A stretch of 64,000 nt of DNA from NCBI RefSeq assembly GCF_028583425.1, contig NC_072807.1:36275001-36339000 (forward strand). Direction: 5' to 3'. The translations under genes and the position numbers were made by a program. This DNA comes from Eublepharis macularius. Its lineage: Eukaryota; Chordata; Lepidosauria; Squamata; Eublepharidae. The notes under the pieces were generated by a model. The model ran no database searches and had not been told where the DNA came from. It worked only from the letters and a program-made list of their open reading frames with translations. Position 1 is the first letter of the stretch. The number at the start of each line of letters is the position of its first letter. Shown one piece after another: positions 10,444 through 22,029 of the stretch.

Positions 10444-11098
10444 TGGCCTTGAGATCTTTTCTATCACCTAGCATCTCATTGAACCTGGGACCTTTGTGAA
10501 AATCCTGGGATGTGAAATGACAAATCCCTTTTCCTTAAGTTGCTGCTTTTCAGTACCAATGGTGTCCTTGAGATTTGACTTTCCCAATCATTTACAGCCA
10601 AAGTTGTGCATATACAACAACACCCTTTTTTATTCTGGTGAGATCACTGCTAAAGTGGTGATGTGTTAATATTTCTTTTATTCCGCTGCTGGATGCTGTT
10701 TTTGATCTTCTAGAGGTTTTAAAAACCTGATTTATAATTTCATAATGTTTTCATTTCATGCTGTGAACCACATTGCTTCCCATTTTATGATGACAGTGAA
10801 GTGAAATTTATTTGGAAAATATACATCGCTGCCACTTCAGAGAACCTGCAGCTTATAAAATAAAGTGTGATTAAATAATAAAACACGAAAACCTTTTTTT
10901 AAAAAAATGACCCAATCATTAAAATCCCAGTCATAGCCTAAAACCAGCACGAAGCATTTAGCAGCCTAAGCAATTCTTATGAAAAAATTCTGGGATTAGA
11001 AGCAGACAGTTAAAACAATTTTAAAAGTTCAAACATATTGTATTGTCGAAGGCTTTCACGGCCGGAGAACGATGGTTGTTGTGGGTTTTCCGGGCTGT

Positions 11099-11247
11099 AT
11101 TGCCGTGGTCTTGGCATTGTAGTTCCTGACGTTTCGCCAGCAGCTCTGGCACTGAGAGATCTCTGTCTTTTGGTGCTACACCTCTGAAGATGCCAGCCAC
11201 AGCTGCTGGCGAAACGTCAGGAACTACAATGCCAAGACCACGGCAAT
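11099..11247. repeat. Foldback repeat with 47-bp perfect inverted arms
   Basis: Arms 11099-11145 and 11201-11247 are exact reverse complements around a 55-nt spacer; one mismatch then four more pairs extend inward. The sequence belongs to a dispersed repeat (cgtggtcttggcattgtagt). No coding potential. Confidence 0.92.
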
Positions 11248-11334
11248 TCAAACATATTCCTGATTAGAAGCTGTGGAGGGAGGAAATGCATTGGTCCAAT
11301 CTTTTCCTTAAAAGAGAGTAAGATAAGGTAGTAC

Positions 11335-11640
11335 TCAAGCCTCTATGGGAAGGGAATTCCAGAGAGGAGGTGCCACCACTGGAAAACGTGGAGTCCCATT
11401 GCAGTTAGGGTCGCCAACTCTGGCTTGGGACATTCCTGAAGATTTGGGGGTGGAGCCTGGGGAAAGAAGGGGGATTGATCCCTGTAGCCTCCCGATCCCC
11501 TGCAAATCCAGGACTCCAGGAACCACCTGGAGGTTGGCAACCCTAGTTGCTGCCAACTTCTGATTGGGGGAGAGCAGGATCTTAACAGGCTGGACAATAG
11601 GGGAAGAGGCCGCCCTTTAAGGAAATGCATATAGTAAGGT
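11335..11640 (-). mobile_element. LINE 3' fragment interrupted by a short repeat
   Basis: The minus strand reads FPVVAPPLWNSLP, the C-terminal LINE motif also seen at 57.2-57.4 kb. A second element (about 11410-11545) with ends agggtcgccaac and gttggcaaccct interrupts it. I could not define a clean target duplication. Confidence 0.6.
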
Positions 11641-11996
11641 GAGGGGCATGGTTGACTGCTGACCTTTATTGAGAAATTCCCCACCAAGTTGAGAGGAGGG
11701 ACATGTATTTTATTTTTTTAAAAAAATATATTTATAGTCTACCTTTCTCAGAGACGGTATTTCCATGCATGGTATGAATTCAGAGCCCCCTCTTTCCCCC
11801 CACCCCTAAAATCTATTGAGGATTAGCCTGCGAATTCAAACATTCTTTTATTGCACTGACGAACTCATCGCAGCCCGTTTTATGTTTCTGTGTTAAACTA
11901 AATGATTTGCACCTCTCCCGTGTTTTCCACTGGATGAAGTGGGAATCTTAAAACCTCAGTGCAAAACAGTCAGCAGACACCTGATCCCTAGGTGAC

Positions 11997-12180
11997 TGAT
12001 ACTGGCTTGTGAAGCTGACTTACGGCGACCCCTGGTGAGGTTTTCATGGTAAGAGATTAAAAGAGATGGTTTGCCATTGGCTGCTTCTGCAACCCTGGTG
12101 TTTGTTGGAGGTCTCCCATCCAATTACTAACCAAGGCTAACTCTGCTTAGGTTCAGAGATCTGACAAGATCAGGGCAATA
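11997..12180 (-). mobile_element. 5S-rRNA-derived SINE
   Basis: On the minus strand it carries a 5S-like core (gatctctgaacctaagcaga, cf. 5S gatctcggaagctaagcagg) and then the body found in the 45.64-kb copy (gcaaaccatctctt and ggggtcgccgtaagtcagct). Confidence 0.8.
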
Positions 12181-12299
12181 CTGACTTAGGAGAAACCAAA
12201 GATTTCTCCTCAAGGCCAGTTTGTGATCAGAGCTGCAGGAAAAAAGACCCCCGGTGTGACCCCCTCCCCTTCTAGTTTGTACGCATTTGGATCCCTTTT

Positions 12300-12539
12300 G
12301 CAGACCCCAGCAGTTGTGGTTTGGCTGTGAATCAGCATTCTTCTGGTTCGACTCCCACAACTGCCATGAGCTCAGTAAGTGGCCTTGGGTAAGCCCCTCC
12401 TCTCAGCCCCAGCTCCCCACCTGGATTGTGGGGATAATAATAACACTTAACTTGTTTACTGCTCCGGGTGAGACACTAATCTATCTAGAAGAGCGGTATA
12501 TAAGTGCAATTGTTGTTGTTATCATCATCATCATCATTC
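12300..12539 (+). mobile_element. tRNA-derived SINE with ATC-repeat tail
   Basis: Head gtggtttggctgtgaatcag with B box ggttcgactcc, body ctcctctcagccccagctcc, end cactaatctatctagaagag then gcggtatataagtg and a (atc)n tail. Same family as 19802-20035 and 32935-33160. Confidence 0.87.
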
Positions 12540-12639
12540 CTAACAGGTAAAATTTGGAAAGTTACTAAAGTGTTGCCTGGGGTGGGGAACAGGTCAGCCT
12601 TTCTATCTTTCTCCTCCGCCCCCCCCCTTGCCAGCTCCA

Positions 12640-12812
12640 GGTTGGAAAATTCCTGGAGATTTGGGGGGGGGGGGCTGAGGGACCTCAGTGGGCAATAATG
12701 CTATATGTTCCCCCATTCAAAGCAGCCGTTTTCTCAGGGGAACTGATCTTAGTGGCCTGTAGATCAGTTGCAATTCCGGGAGATCTCCAGTCACCACCTG
12801 GAGGTTGACATC
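12640..12812. repeat. Short interspersed repeat with tggagatttggggg / cacctggaggttg ends
   Basis: Shares ctggagatttggggg and agatctccagtcaccacctg with copies at 11410-11545 and 23210-23385. It is dispersed and non-coding, with no transposase. Confidence 0.65.
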
Positions 12813-12879
12813 AGTACGCATCACACACCTTTTTCCTAGTAAAAGAGAGAAACACAAACGGTTACAGAGAGAATTGCAA

Positions 12880-14880
12880 CTTTTCATACAAAGGCGGTTG
12901 GGGGGAGCGACCAAAAAGGCGTGGCCTCGCCTGCAGGTTTGGGCCCGCCCTCAAGTGCGACGCTTTCCCCCCAGCAGCCAATCGCGCCGCGGGGGCGTTC
13001 CCATCCATTCAGGATTCCTCGCCTGAGCTTTGAGGGTATGTAACAGCTGCTTTCAATCGAGTCTGTACCTTTTTTGGGGAAGGGGTGGGGGGAGAGAAGG
13101 GGGCAAAGTTCCCACCTGGGAAAGGATTCTTGGGGGCGGCCAGGGGATAGAGCTGAGAGGAGGGGGGTGAGAAGGACCCCCCCCATTAGGGCGGGAAAGG
13201 AACCAGGCAGTGAGGAGGGGGGGAGAGAAGCAGCAGCAGCCTCCCCCCAACCAGAGGAAAGGGGGTTTGGTTGGGGGGCGACCAGGGGGCTCCTTCCGTC
13301 CGCGGTGTGTAAGTGCTGTTGTTTATTACGCTGGGCTACCCCAGGAGGAGGCGGGCAGTAGGAGGGGCGGGAGCGCTCCAAACCTCCGCCTCTTTGCCTT
13401 CTTCCCCCCCCCCCCAATTGTTGGAGCGCGGGGGGGGGGCGTCGGGGAGAGGTCGAGGCGGTGCAAATTGTTGCAAAGTGCCAGGCTGGGAGCGTGGCAG
13501 GGGAAAGGGAGTTTGCACCCCGGCAGGCCGGCTACTTGGAGGGCGGTGGGAGTGAGGCTGGGCGGCGCGTCCGCAGGGCTCGTCGGCGTCGCTGCCTCCA
13601 ACTTGTTGGGCGTGAATGGAGGTGTCTCGCTGGGCAGCCGCCGCCGAACGGGCAGCGGTTTGCTGGGAGAGGGCGGAGGATAAGGGGGTCGACCCTCCTC
13701 CCGGGTCCGAGCCCTCGTTTTCGCGGGCGGGGGGGGGGAATCGCCCGGCACCCTTTCCCCGCCCCCTTCCGCGGTTCTAACGCGCAGTAACTCCCGGGTG
13801 GGCGGACGTTCCATTTCCGAACGTTCTGTTTCCAAACGTTCGAAGAGGCGCCGCCGCTCGCCTTTGATCTCCTCCCCGCCTGCAGCCGTGGCCTTCTAAC
13901 CGGAGCCCGCCTGCTTTATCGCTTGCCCGGCTGGGTCTGCCTCCCCCTCCCCCCGCCCGCCTCGTTTTTTGCAAATATGGAGTTACGTTTAGTCTCCACC
14001 CCGCTTCCTTATGCGGTTGGTGGGAGGACGGAGGGAGGGAAGGGGCGACGGCCGCAGCTTCTTCCAGCCTCGATGCTCCCCCCGGAAATTCAGATCCGAG
14101 GAGGAGGAGGAGGAAGAAGTGCTGGGGCGGCTCTGCTTCGCCCCATCCGTTGCTGGAGGACGAGACGTCCCATCAGCGCCCGTTACAGCCACCCACCCCC
14201 AGCGTTGAGAAGTCACTCGCGGGCCGGGGTCCCTTTTTAAGTGGGGAAAGGAGCAGGGGTGGGGGGCTGAGAGAGAAGAAGGGGGAGGGCAGTTCTCGCG
14301 CACGGAGCTCTTGGGGCAGGATCGGGACCCTGCGGACCAGCTTCTTGCAAACTTCCATTTTTCAAAAATGCCTTTATTGGCCGGACAGCCCGGCCGAGCG
14401 TGGCGCATGGACGCGTCCGGGCGGATACGCAACATGCATACGCTGCCTCTCCTCGGTTTCCTCCGCCTCTTCCCAGGGTCGAGCTTCCCCAGGCGGCCCT
14501 CCCCTCCGGAGGCGGGGCGCAGCTGCCTGTCCTCCTGACGTCGATCCAGAATGTGCCTCCGAATGCAATGGGGTGGGGGAGCGAGAGAGCATCTTCTCCT
14601 TGGAGCTGATTGGTGCAGCCTGGCCCCGCCTCCTTCCCTTGATGGGGGGGCGGGAAGGGAGTGTCTCTGTCCAAACCCTCCCTGCGCGGAAAGGGCTCGC
14701 CCCGCCCGCGCAGGCATGCAGCTGGTTGCGAGCCATCCCGGAAGCGAATGCAGCCGCTGGATGGGAGGTTATGGGGCCAAATGGAGCCCCTCCCTGCCCC
14801 GAACCGCCGAGCGGAGATAGGGAGAGGAACGAGGTTTCATTCCCGCGGTTTTTGAAGAGACGCGGTTCAGGGAAGACTAG
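12880..14880. promoter_or_regulatory. Orphan CpG island between PTPN9 and SIN3A
   Basis: About 2 kb of GC- and CpG-rich DNA with many G runs and C runs, a CCAAT box (12978-12982), a CRE-like tgacgtcg (14536-14543) and ACGTTC motifs at 13806, 13821 and 13836. Long GC-rich frames on both strands show no recognisable protein. It may be an alternative SIN3A promoter or the start of an unannotated non-coding RNA; the sequence alone does not decide. Confidence 0.75.
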
Positions 14881-14891
14881 ACGGCTAAATG

Positions 14892-15245
14892 GAGCTTCCG
14901 TGTGCAATGGCAGTATGTCTGCATGCTAGCTCAACGGAGCCTCCTTATGCAATGGCAGTGTATCTGGATGCTGGCTCAATGGAGCCTCCTTGTGAAATGG
15001 CAGTGTATCTGCATGCTAGCTCAACGGAGCCTCCTTATGCAATGGCAGTGTATCTGCATGCTAGCTCAGTGGAGCCTCCTTGTGCAATGGCAGTGTATCC
15101 GCATGCTAGCTCAACGGAGCCTACTTATGCAATGGCAGTGTATCTGGATGCTGGCTCAATGGCGCCTCCTTGTGCAATGGCAGTATATCTGGATGCTGGC
15201 TCAATGGAGCCTCCCTATGCAGCGGCAGTATATCTGGATGATGGG
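14892..15245 (+). repeat. 45-bp minisatellite, about 8 copies
   Basis: Units start at 14892, 14937, 14982, 15027, 15072, 15117, 15162 and 15207 (gagcctccttatgcaatggc and variants). A base just after gagcctcctt alternates strictly g/a, giving a 90-bp higher-order period. Because 45 is a multiple of three, frames stay open (a 173-codon frame spans 14889-15410), but this is a by-product and no known protein is encoded. Confidence 0.95.
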
Positions 15246-16026
15246 GGGGATGACAGCTGGCCACTTCCTCTTGCATACTTGGGTTGCAGAGTTCCAGTTG
15301 ATCCTCAGCTAATAAAAGGAGGAGGGGGGAGCTATCTTGTAGATGCATTTGCTATTTACTATCTCCATGAGCCTCCATTTACCTTCATTCTAGTCTCAAA
15401 AGAGAACTAATAATAAATTGTAGTCAGTTTCAGAGTTTGTCTCACATCTTCCCCTAAGGCCAGCTCTTTGTTTTTATTTTATTTTCCTTTTTTTTAACCA
15501 GTCCAAGGAAAAAGAATATCTGGATCCCCTCTGGATCCAACCGATTCTCCACCTGTTCAAGCATCCTGTTTCTTCCAGCAACTAACTAGATACTCCCAAA
15601 GGCAGAAAAGCACAAACGCTGAGGCCAAAGTTTACCCTACTTGCTGCTCCTCCATCCAGCATTCTGGGGTATACTGACTTTGAACATGGAGGTTCTACTT
15701 GGCTGTTGACCGTTTTGCCACACATCTCTTCTAAAGCTGGTGGTGGAGGCTCCATCTTGTGATAGGGAGTTCCACAGGCGAACCATGCACTGCATTAAGA
15801 AGTTTGTCTGTGGCAGCCTGTGGCCGACGGTAGCAAAACGACATAGCAAAGATGGCGCTGTGCAGAATATTAGGGCTGCTTCTCCCTCTGCCCCCAGTTC
15901 ATGGAAAGGTAGAGGCCGTAGGATGCCTTGCATCACAGATGAGTTTTTTTCTTTGGTGATGTGGGGAAGACAGGCGCTGTCTCCTTGCTATCCTGGCAAA
16001 TGTTTGAACAGAAGCAATTCCCAGTA

Positions 16027-16289
16027 AATAATAACAACATTCGATTTATATACCGCCCTTCAGGACATCTTTAACACTCACTCAGAGTGGTTTACAAAGT
16101 TTGTCATTATTATCCCCACAACAACAATCACCCTGTGAGGTGAGTGGGGCTGAGAGAGTTCTGAGAGAGCTGTGACTGCCCCAAGGTCACCCTTGGGGCG
16201 GTCACAGCAGAGGAGCAGAGGAGTGGGGAATCAAACCTGGCTCTCCAGATTAGAGGCCTGCCACTCTTAACCACTACACCAAACCACAC
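16027..16289 (-). mobile_element. tRNA SINE, acattcgatttatata family
   Basis: The 3' end is at the left (acattcgatttatataccgc) and the tRNA head at the right (on the minus strand gtgtagtggttaagagtggc with B-box-like ggtttgattcc). Full length. Same family as copies at 31500, 49017, 54326 and 57604. Confidence 0.9.
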
Positions 16290-16342
16290 TTGAACCCCCG
16301 TATTTCCTCTCTCAAATATATAAGTTTTTAGTGAAATATAGT

Positions 16343-16541
16343 TATTTACTTCATTTATTCGCTGCCTTTCTCCCCAAAGCGGCATACATCATTCTCCATT
16401 TTTATGTTCACAACAACCCTGTGAAGTAGGTTAAGGCTGAGAGTGTGTATCTGGCCCAACGTCCCCCAGCGAGAGTGGGGATTCCATCCTGGATCTCCCA
16501 AAGCCTAGTCTGGTACTCTAACCACTATACCATGCTGTCTT
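16343..16541 (-). mobile_element. Sauria-type SINE
   Basis: Minus-strand copy: the right end on + reads ctctaaccactataccatgc, with body acaacaaccctgtgaagtag and 3' end gctgcctttctccccaaagc. It sits directly next to the previous SINE. Confidence 0.83.
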
Positions 16542-18927
16542 TTAGTGCCTGCCTCATGCACCTCTTCAGTTATATAGGCCAGACTTTTTGCTTTGGCAAG
16601 TATAGTGTATTGACAGAAAAGCACCTTGGAAGCTCAGCTGATGCACGGTCTGTCTAAAATCCTGTATGTTGATTCCTCCCCCCTTCTTTCCTTGCTAGAA
16701 TGCTGCCACCGTTAACACACTTATTCCCATACAGTGCAGTTTTAAAAACAAAGCAATAAAGCCTTTCTAGTTCTCAGGGGCGAGAGTTCGGAGCTTTTAA
16801 GAGGCATGCCGCAAAAGCCAGGTGTTTTACTCTTGCATTCAATCCATACAATCAAAGCTGGGGGAAGATTTCATGTTGGGTGCAATCCAATTCCATAAAA
16901 TCCGGTTGAGGTTTGGTCATTGATCTCCAGAGGAAACGGCTGCTTGTACTTTTGCTTGTTTCTCTGAGAAGTGTTTAAAAAAATCTTCACACTCCAAAGC
17001 AAACTTGCTTGGCAGCCCAAGGTAAGAAGTGGTTTGCTTACACAGTAGAAGGATCTTATTTTCAACTATAGGGAAAATTCAGAGGGAGTGAAGCTGGGAG
17101 AGAGCTAGATACTCGAGTTCAAATATTGAACCTATTGCCCTGCACTTCTCTCAACCCTCATTTTCAATGCATGTTTTAGGTAGTAATGGTTACAACAATG
17201 TTTCATTCTTGTCCCACTCACTAGCTCAAATTCTTTGCCAGTTTTATCTTCACAACCACCCTGCCAGGTAAGCTAGGCTGACAGATAGCAAGTAGGCCAA
17301 TGTGCACTGGCTTTACGAACGTCATGACTTGAACTAAAATCTCAATCTAAAATCTGTCTGCCCTCCCAACAAAGAGCCCATTTAATCCAGTATTCTTGTT
17401 CCCTGCAGATACTTTCTGCCTGCGTTTAGATATACTGCCTTGAATTATGAGCAGTTCCATTCAGCTAGCCTGGCTGTCGATTGAATGTCTTGGGACAAAT
17501 TTTTCAATTTAGATAGTCATACCCTGCTTTCCCGTCAAGAGGAGACACAGAGCACTCTGCAGTCTCCTCTATTCTCTCAACATCTCTGAGGTAGGTTAAG
17601 CTGAAAGACCATGATTGTCTCAAGGTCAGCCAGTGGAGTTTCAACAATTTGGACCTCGATCCCCCTCCCAATTATCTTGAAGATCTCTAGCTACTTGAAT
17701 ATTGGTCTCCTACTCCGAGTGTGTAGTCCTGTTCCCGAAAGTATCTGTTAATTCAAGCTCAGTCATGCCAGCCGCTCTTTTGTGAGGATTCAGGCCAACT
17801 TTCCTGTCTGCTTGGGAGCGGCTGTGAGTTGGGGGCCGGCCGGCCTGGTGGTGGAAGCCATTTAATTGCCATTCGAGAGTTGCGTTGGGCCGGGTGGAAA
17901 TGCCGACATGATTGGAACATGTGTGAGGATGCCAGCCAGTGGAGCATTTTGGAACGTGTCGGGCGACGTGCTGCTTGGCTTGCGTGTCCCGGTGGAATGA
18001 TGGTATCCGGTGCCCAGATATGAATCAGAACGCGGCTAGCAGCAGCCAGAGCTGCGGCTGCATCCTGCCCTCTCTCCTGTGCTGTAATTAGCTTGCATCT
18101 TAAGTGGAGGCTGTGCCGCCTTCCTTGTGAGCCAGCCAGGATATGATTTTGGGAGGTGCTGTTTAATACAGTAGCACTTACAACTGTAGGTCAGAACCCA
18201 AAAGCGGGTCAGGAGGACTCTCTCAGAAGGATTCTTCCAGGAAGCTTGAAGAGAAATTTAGGTTCACCTGTGCACATGGTGTACAAAATAATAATGAAAA
18301 CAGTCTGTTGCTTGGTAATGCTGTATATTTTACAAATGCTAAATGTGAAAAATAGATTGCAAATGTGTTCACTTTTAACTAATATGAAACTCCTGCATTT
18401 TATATGGGGCAAGGGGAGTTGCATGCAATTACTTTGCAAGTGGACCCCCTAAAAGTCCAGTTAGTTGGAAAGTGGGTTTTAAGAACTACTGGTATAATAT
18501 ACAACTAGTTTGATAGCGAAGGGTGCAGAGTGGAATCACCATAAAATAGTTTCTCTCTGTAAGCTTCTGTCTTTATGTGGGGTGCAAACTTCCCAAGCAT
18601 AGAGAAATGGCACTTGCCCCTGAAAGTACAACATCCGGTGTCTATTGAAAAATAAAAGTTGGGGGCATTCCCCTCCCCCCATGTTGCCTATATACACCCC
18701 TTCCAGCCAGCTTGAGCTAGGCAGTTTTGGAAAGGTGTGTTGAACACAAATCTGGGTGGTCCAGTTTTTGTTTGTTTTTTGCTGTCAATTTAGAGCCAAC
18801 TTGTGGCAACCACATAGGGTTTTCATTTGGTACCTGACCCCAAATTAAGAGGGGCTTTCATGGGTAAAAATATACTGGGGAGCTGTTTAGCAGAGTGACA
18901 GGTACTGGTTCCACGTTCTGATCTGTG

Positions 18928-18958
18928 AGTCTCTCTCTCTCTCTCTTTCTCTGTCTCT
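18928..18958. repeat. CT dinucleotide microsatellite
   Basis: Short (CT)n run with two interruptions in intergenic DNA. Confidence 0.85.
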
Positions 18959-19801
18959 CACACTACATTTTCTGCCACTCGCAACCCCACAAATCTGATA
19001 CTCCCATCTATAAAGTTTCTGGTTGGGAAATCATTGATTCAAGGCAGTGATTTTCAGAATTCCTACCCCCAGGGAACCATTTCTGTATCTGCCAAGGAGT
19101 CCCCTTTCTTAAGCAAATGAGTTGGACAGGGCCATGTCCTCCCCTTAGATCTCATCTCTCCTAAATGAAGTAGTAATTCTTACTTTACTTAACATTTCTA
19201 TAGTACTTCGTGTTCAGAACGTTTTTGTATACATAATCTCAAAATGTATCATCTTTGTATGTTTTTTTTATCGCGGCAGTTCCTGAAACAGCCTTGTAAG
19301 GTATGCCAGTATGATGATTCCCATATTGTGGGGAGGATCTACTGAGCTTGTGGCAGAGAGGAGATTTGAACTGGCAGCATCCAAGATCCCAACCCAGGCA
19401 TTAGACTGTATCAAAATGTAGGTGTTACATTTGTAGCTCTTGTGTGGGCCTATGCATTTTTAGCTTTGCAGGAGGTTAGGTGGCAAAGTTTCTTTGTGTA
19501 CCCGTTTCCTTTCTTCTAGGAACCCTAAGGTGGGGTTGTAGGCACCGCTTCATCCCGTACTGTGGAATTGGCTTCCCATTGATCAAAGCCCACTGGCTTG
19601 CCGATCACTTTCCTTTTTCTGCGTCTATTGAAAAATAACCTGTCTTTTGATTTTGAATCTCTGTTGATTGGTACGGTTTCTTTAACGTGAGTTTCCTTAA
19701 TTTTTGTGAGAAAATGGCAACCACAACACCCCTCTCCCAATGTGTGTGAGTGGACAGAAAAGAAGAGTGTGCGCAAGGTGAAATTTCCTGACACCGAGAA
19801 G

Positions 19802-20035
19802 GCTAGCTGTAGCACAGTGGTTAAGTGGTTTGGCTGCGAATCAGCACTCTACTTGTTCGGATCCCACCACTGCCAGGAGTTCAGTAGGTGGCCTTGGATC
19901 AGCCACTCCTCTCAGCCCCAGCTCCCCAGCTGTATTGTGAGGATAATAAATAACACTAACTTGTTCACCGCTTTGGGTGGGGCACTAATCTGTCTAGAAG
20001 AGTGATATATAAGCACCGTTATTATTATTGTTACA
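19802..20035 (+). mobile_element. tRNA-derived SINE
   Basis: Starts ctagctgtagcacagtggtt, B-box-like gttcggatccc, body ctcctctcagccccagctcc, end cactaatctgtctagaagag with a (att)n tail. A-box and B-box positions are preserved. Confidence 0.88.
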
Positions 20036-20689
20036 GAAAAGCTGGAGCATTCAAAAGTGCAAAACAACTGTGCACGAGACGTTTTGTGTAGCGTCGCAGG
20101 AATAATCTCAGTAGTTTGTAAAAAGTTGCAGGTATTCCAGTCTTCTCTCTGATTTTAAAACCACATGCTTATTAATTTGCCCGTCTCCTGTGGCTTTCAG
20201 TCCCAGCTGCTGTACCTGAAGTATATTATGCCTATTTTCCAGATCTGTAATATTAAGTTCTTTGCTATCAAGGAAGCTGTTTAGAGTCATGCTGGAATAT
20301 AGCTTTCAAATGGGCCTTCTACATACTGTATTGTGAGCTTAACCAGGATGGAAGGTCAAGTTGTCCTCAGGGTAAATATATAAAACTGGCTTCAGTACTA
20401 AGAGTGCTAATATGAAATTCGCGCACAGGAATGTAAGTGAATTGAGGATCACAGTCTGACTGATTAAAAGGCAAAATTGTTTTAAGAACTTTGTTGCTTT
20501 TTAGAGTGGAAATTCCCTAGTTTGTCTAGATGAGAAGATTACCTACAGAAAGTGCAATTATGTAAATATATGAAAAGACCCACCCGCCTACCAAAATTCA
20601 GTAGTTGCAAACAGAATGCTGCTTGTCTCTTAAATTGCATTTAAGCTTCTATTCACATCTTACTTAAAAAAAGCGATTCCGTGATTTGC

Positions 20690-20775
20690 AGTGAACTCCT
20701 AAACAGAGTTCCTCCATGCTAAGCCCATTGAAATCAGTGGGCTTAGACTGGAGGAACTCTGCTAAGGATCGCACT
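20690..20775. repeat. Short palindromic repeat (MITE-like)
   Basis: Arms near 20704-20729 (cagagttcctccatgctaag) and 20737-20761 (gcttagactggaggaactct) fold back with few mismatches. Diverged relatives lie at 21200-21275 and 56700-56790. Confidence 0.7.
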
Positions 20776-22029
20776 GTTGGTTTATCTGCCTAAGCTTTTA
20801 AATAAACAGAGAACTTTTTAATAAAACGTGTGTTTTCTAGGACATACTGTGTTCGCTGTCAATGGTGAAGTTTAACAGGGCAAAGTGCACCAGTTTGGTT
20901 GGCATTCTACTCTTGCTGGAACAATAACTTGAATACATGAAATTTAAGATTTCATTATTTCATGCAACAGAGGTTGGTGCCCATAATAAAACCATTTACT
21001 TGCGGGGACGGATATTACGAAGCAGGGAAATCGAGGACCATAATCTAAGGCGTGTAGCCACGTTTCTTCTTTGTCATCGTGAGCGGCAACCGCACTTTGA
21101 CGTAGACCTCGGAGATGTGTATGTAGGGTGGACGAGAGGAAGCGACGGCAGTTGGAAAACTTGCGGTCCGCCTGTCCCTCAACCCGTCCGGTTTCTAAGG
21201 CTGCAGCTCTAAGGACGCTCTCCTGAGACTAAGCCCCATTAAATGACATGGGGTTTACTTTTGAGTAGACCTACTTAGGCTTGCATGCGAGAAAGGCGAA
21301 TGCTCTCTGCCGAAGACCTTTGCGTCGTCTTGTGCTTTTGAAACCTGTTCTCCCCCCAATTATTATTTTGTATAACGACGTTGGCGCGTCTGGTTCACTT
21401 TACACTGAACTTCCGGGAGAGAGGAACTGGGCGGCGGGGGGAGTCAGTGCCATCTGCAATTGCAACGTTAAACTATAGGAGGCGGAATAGCCCCCAGCCC
21501 CATGTTCCTTGGGTGGTGCATTTGCACGTTGCATGCGTGCGTCGCCCAAGGGCGCAGGGCTCGGGGCTCGCCGTCTTTCCTGCACGGGAGCAACAGAACG
21601 CCTTCTTAATTATTGTATTTTTTGCACTACCGGAGCGTCGATGTAAACATTGCACAAAAGGGCTCCCTGGAGAGGGGGCGGGGCCTCCTGTGCAGCCGCC
21701 GTGATGGGCGTGGCCTCATCCTTGAGCGGCAGCGCTCCCCTTCCAAAGGCTGGCTGGTTCCTGCTGCCGCCTAGCCAATGAATGAAGAGTGAGGGCGGAG
21801 CCTTATAGCCCTTTTTCTTTTTTTTTTACCTTGAGGTTTCTTGTCCCCTCCCACCTTACCCTCCTTCGCATCTCCTTCCTGGCAGCCGCGGGCCAATCAG
21901 GGCGCTGGGAGGGGCAAGCGCTGCCTCACGATTGGCCGTTGGGGTGAGAAGCGCGAGAGGCGTCCAATGGGAACGCGGGGCAGGCTAGGGGGGCGGGATT
22001 TCCCCGGGAACAGAGAAGCGGGCCAGCAC

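Larger units (their letters stand above)
15411..21650. other. Intergenic DNA between the orphan island and the SIN3A promoter
   Basis: No gene recognised. It holds decayed repeats (15660-15960, 17200-17340, 17510-17640, 19160-19410), several SINEs, a CT microsatellite and a foldback. A non-repetitive stretch at 17760-18130 with a TAATTA motif looks like a candidate conserved element. The segment 20940-21200 is moderately CpG-rich and unique. Confidence 0.6.

Noticed and set aside
13989-14929. Long overlapping open frames on both strands (242 codons -, 259 codons +)
   Set aside because: They lie in a CpG island where stop codons are rare, show no recognisable domain, are low-complexity Arg/Pro/Gly-rich and overlap each other on opposite strands.
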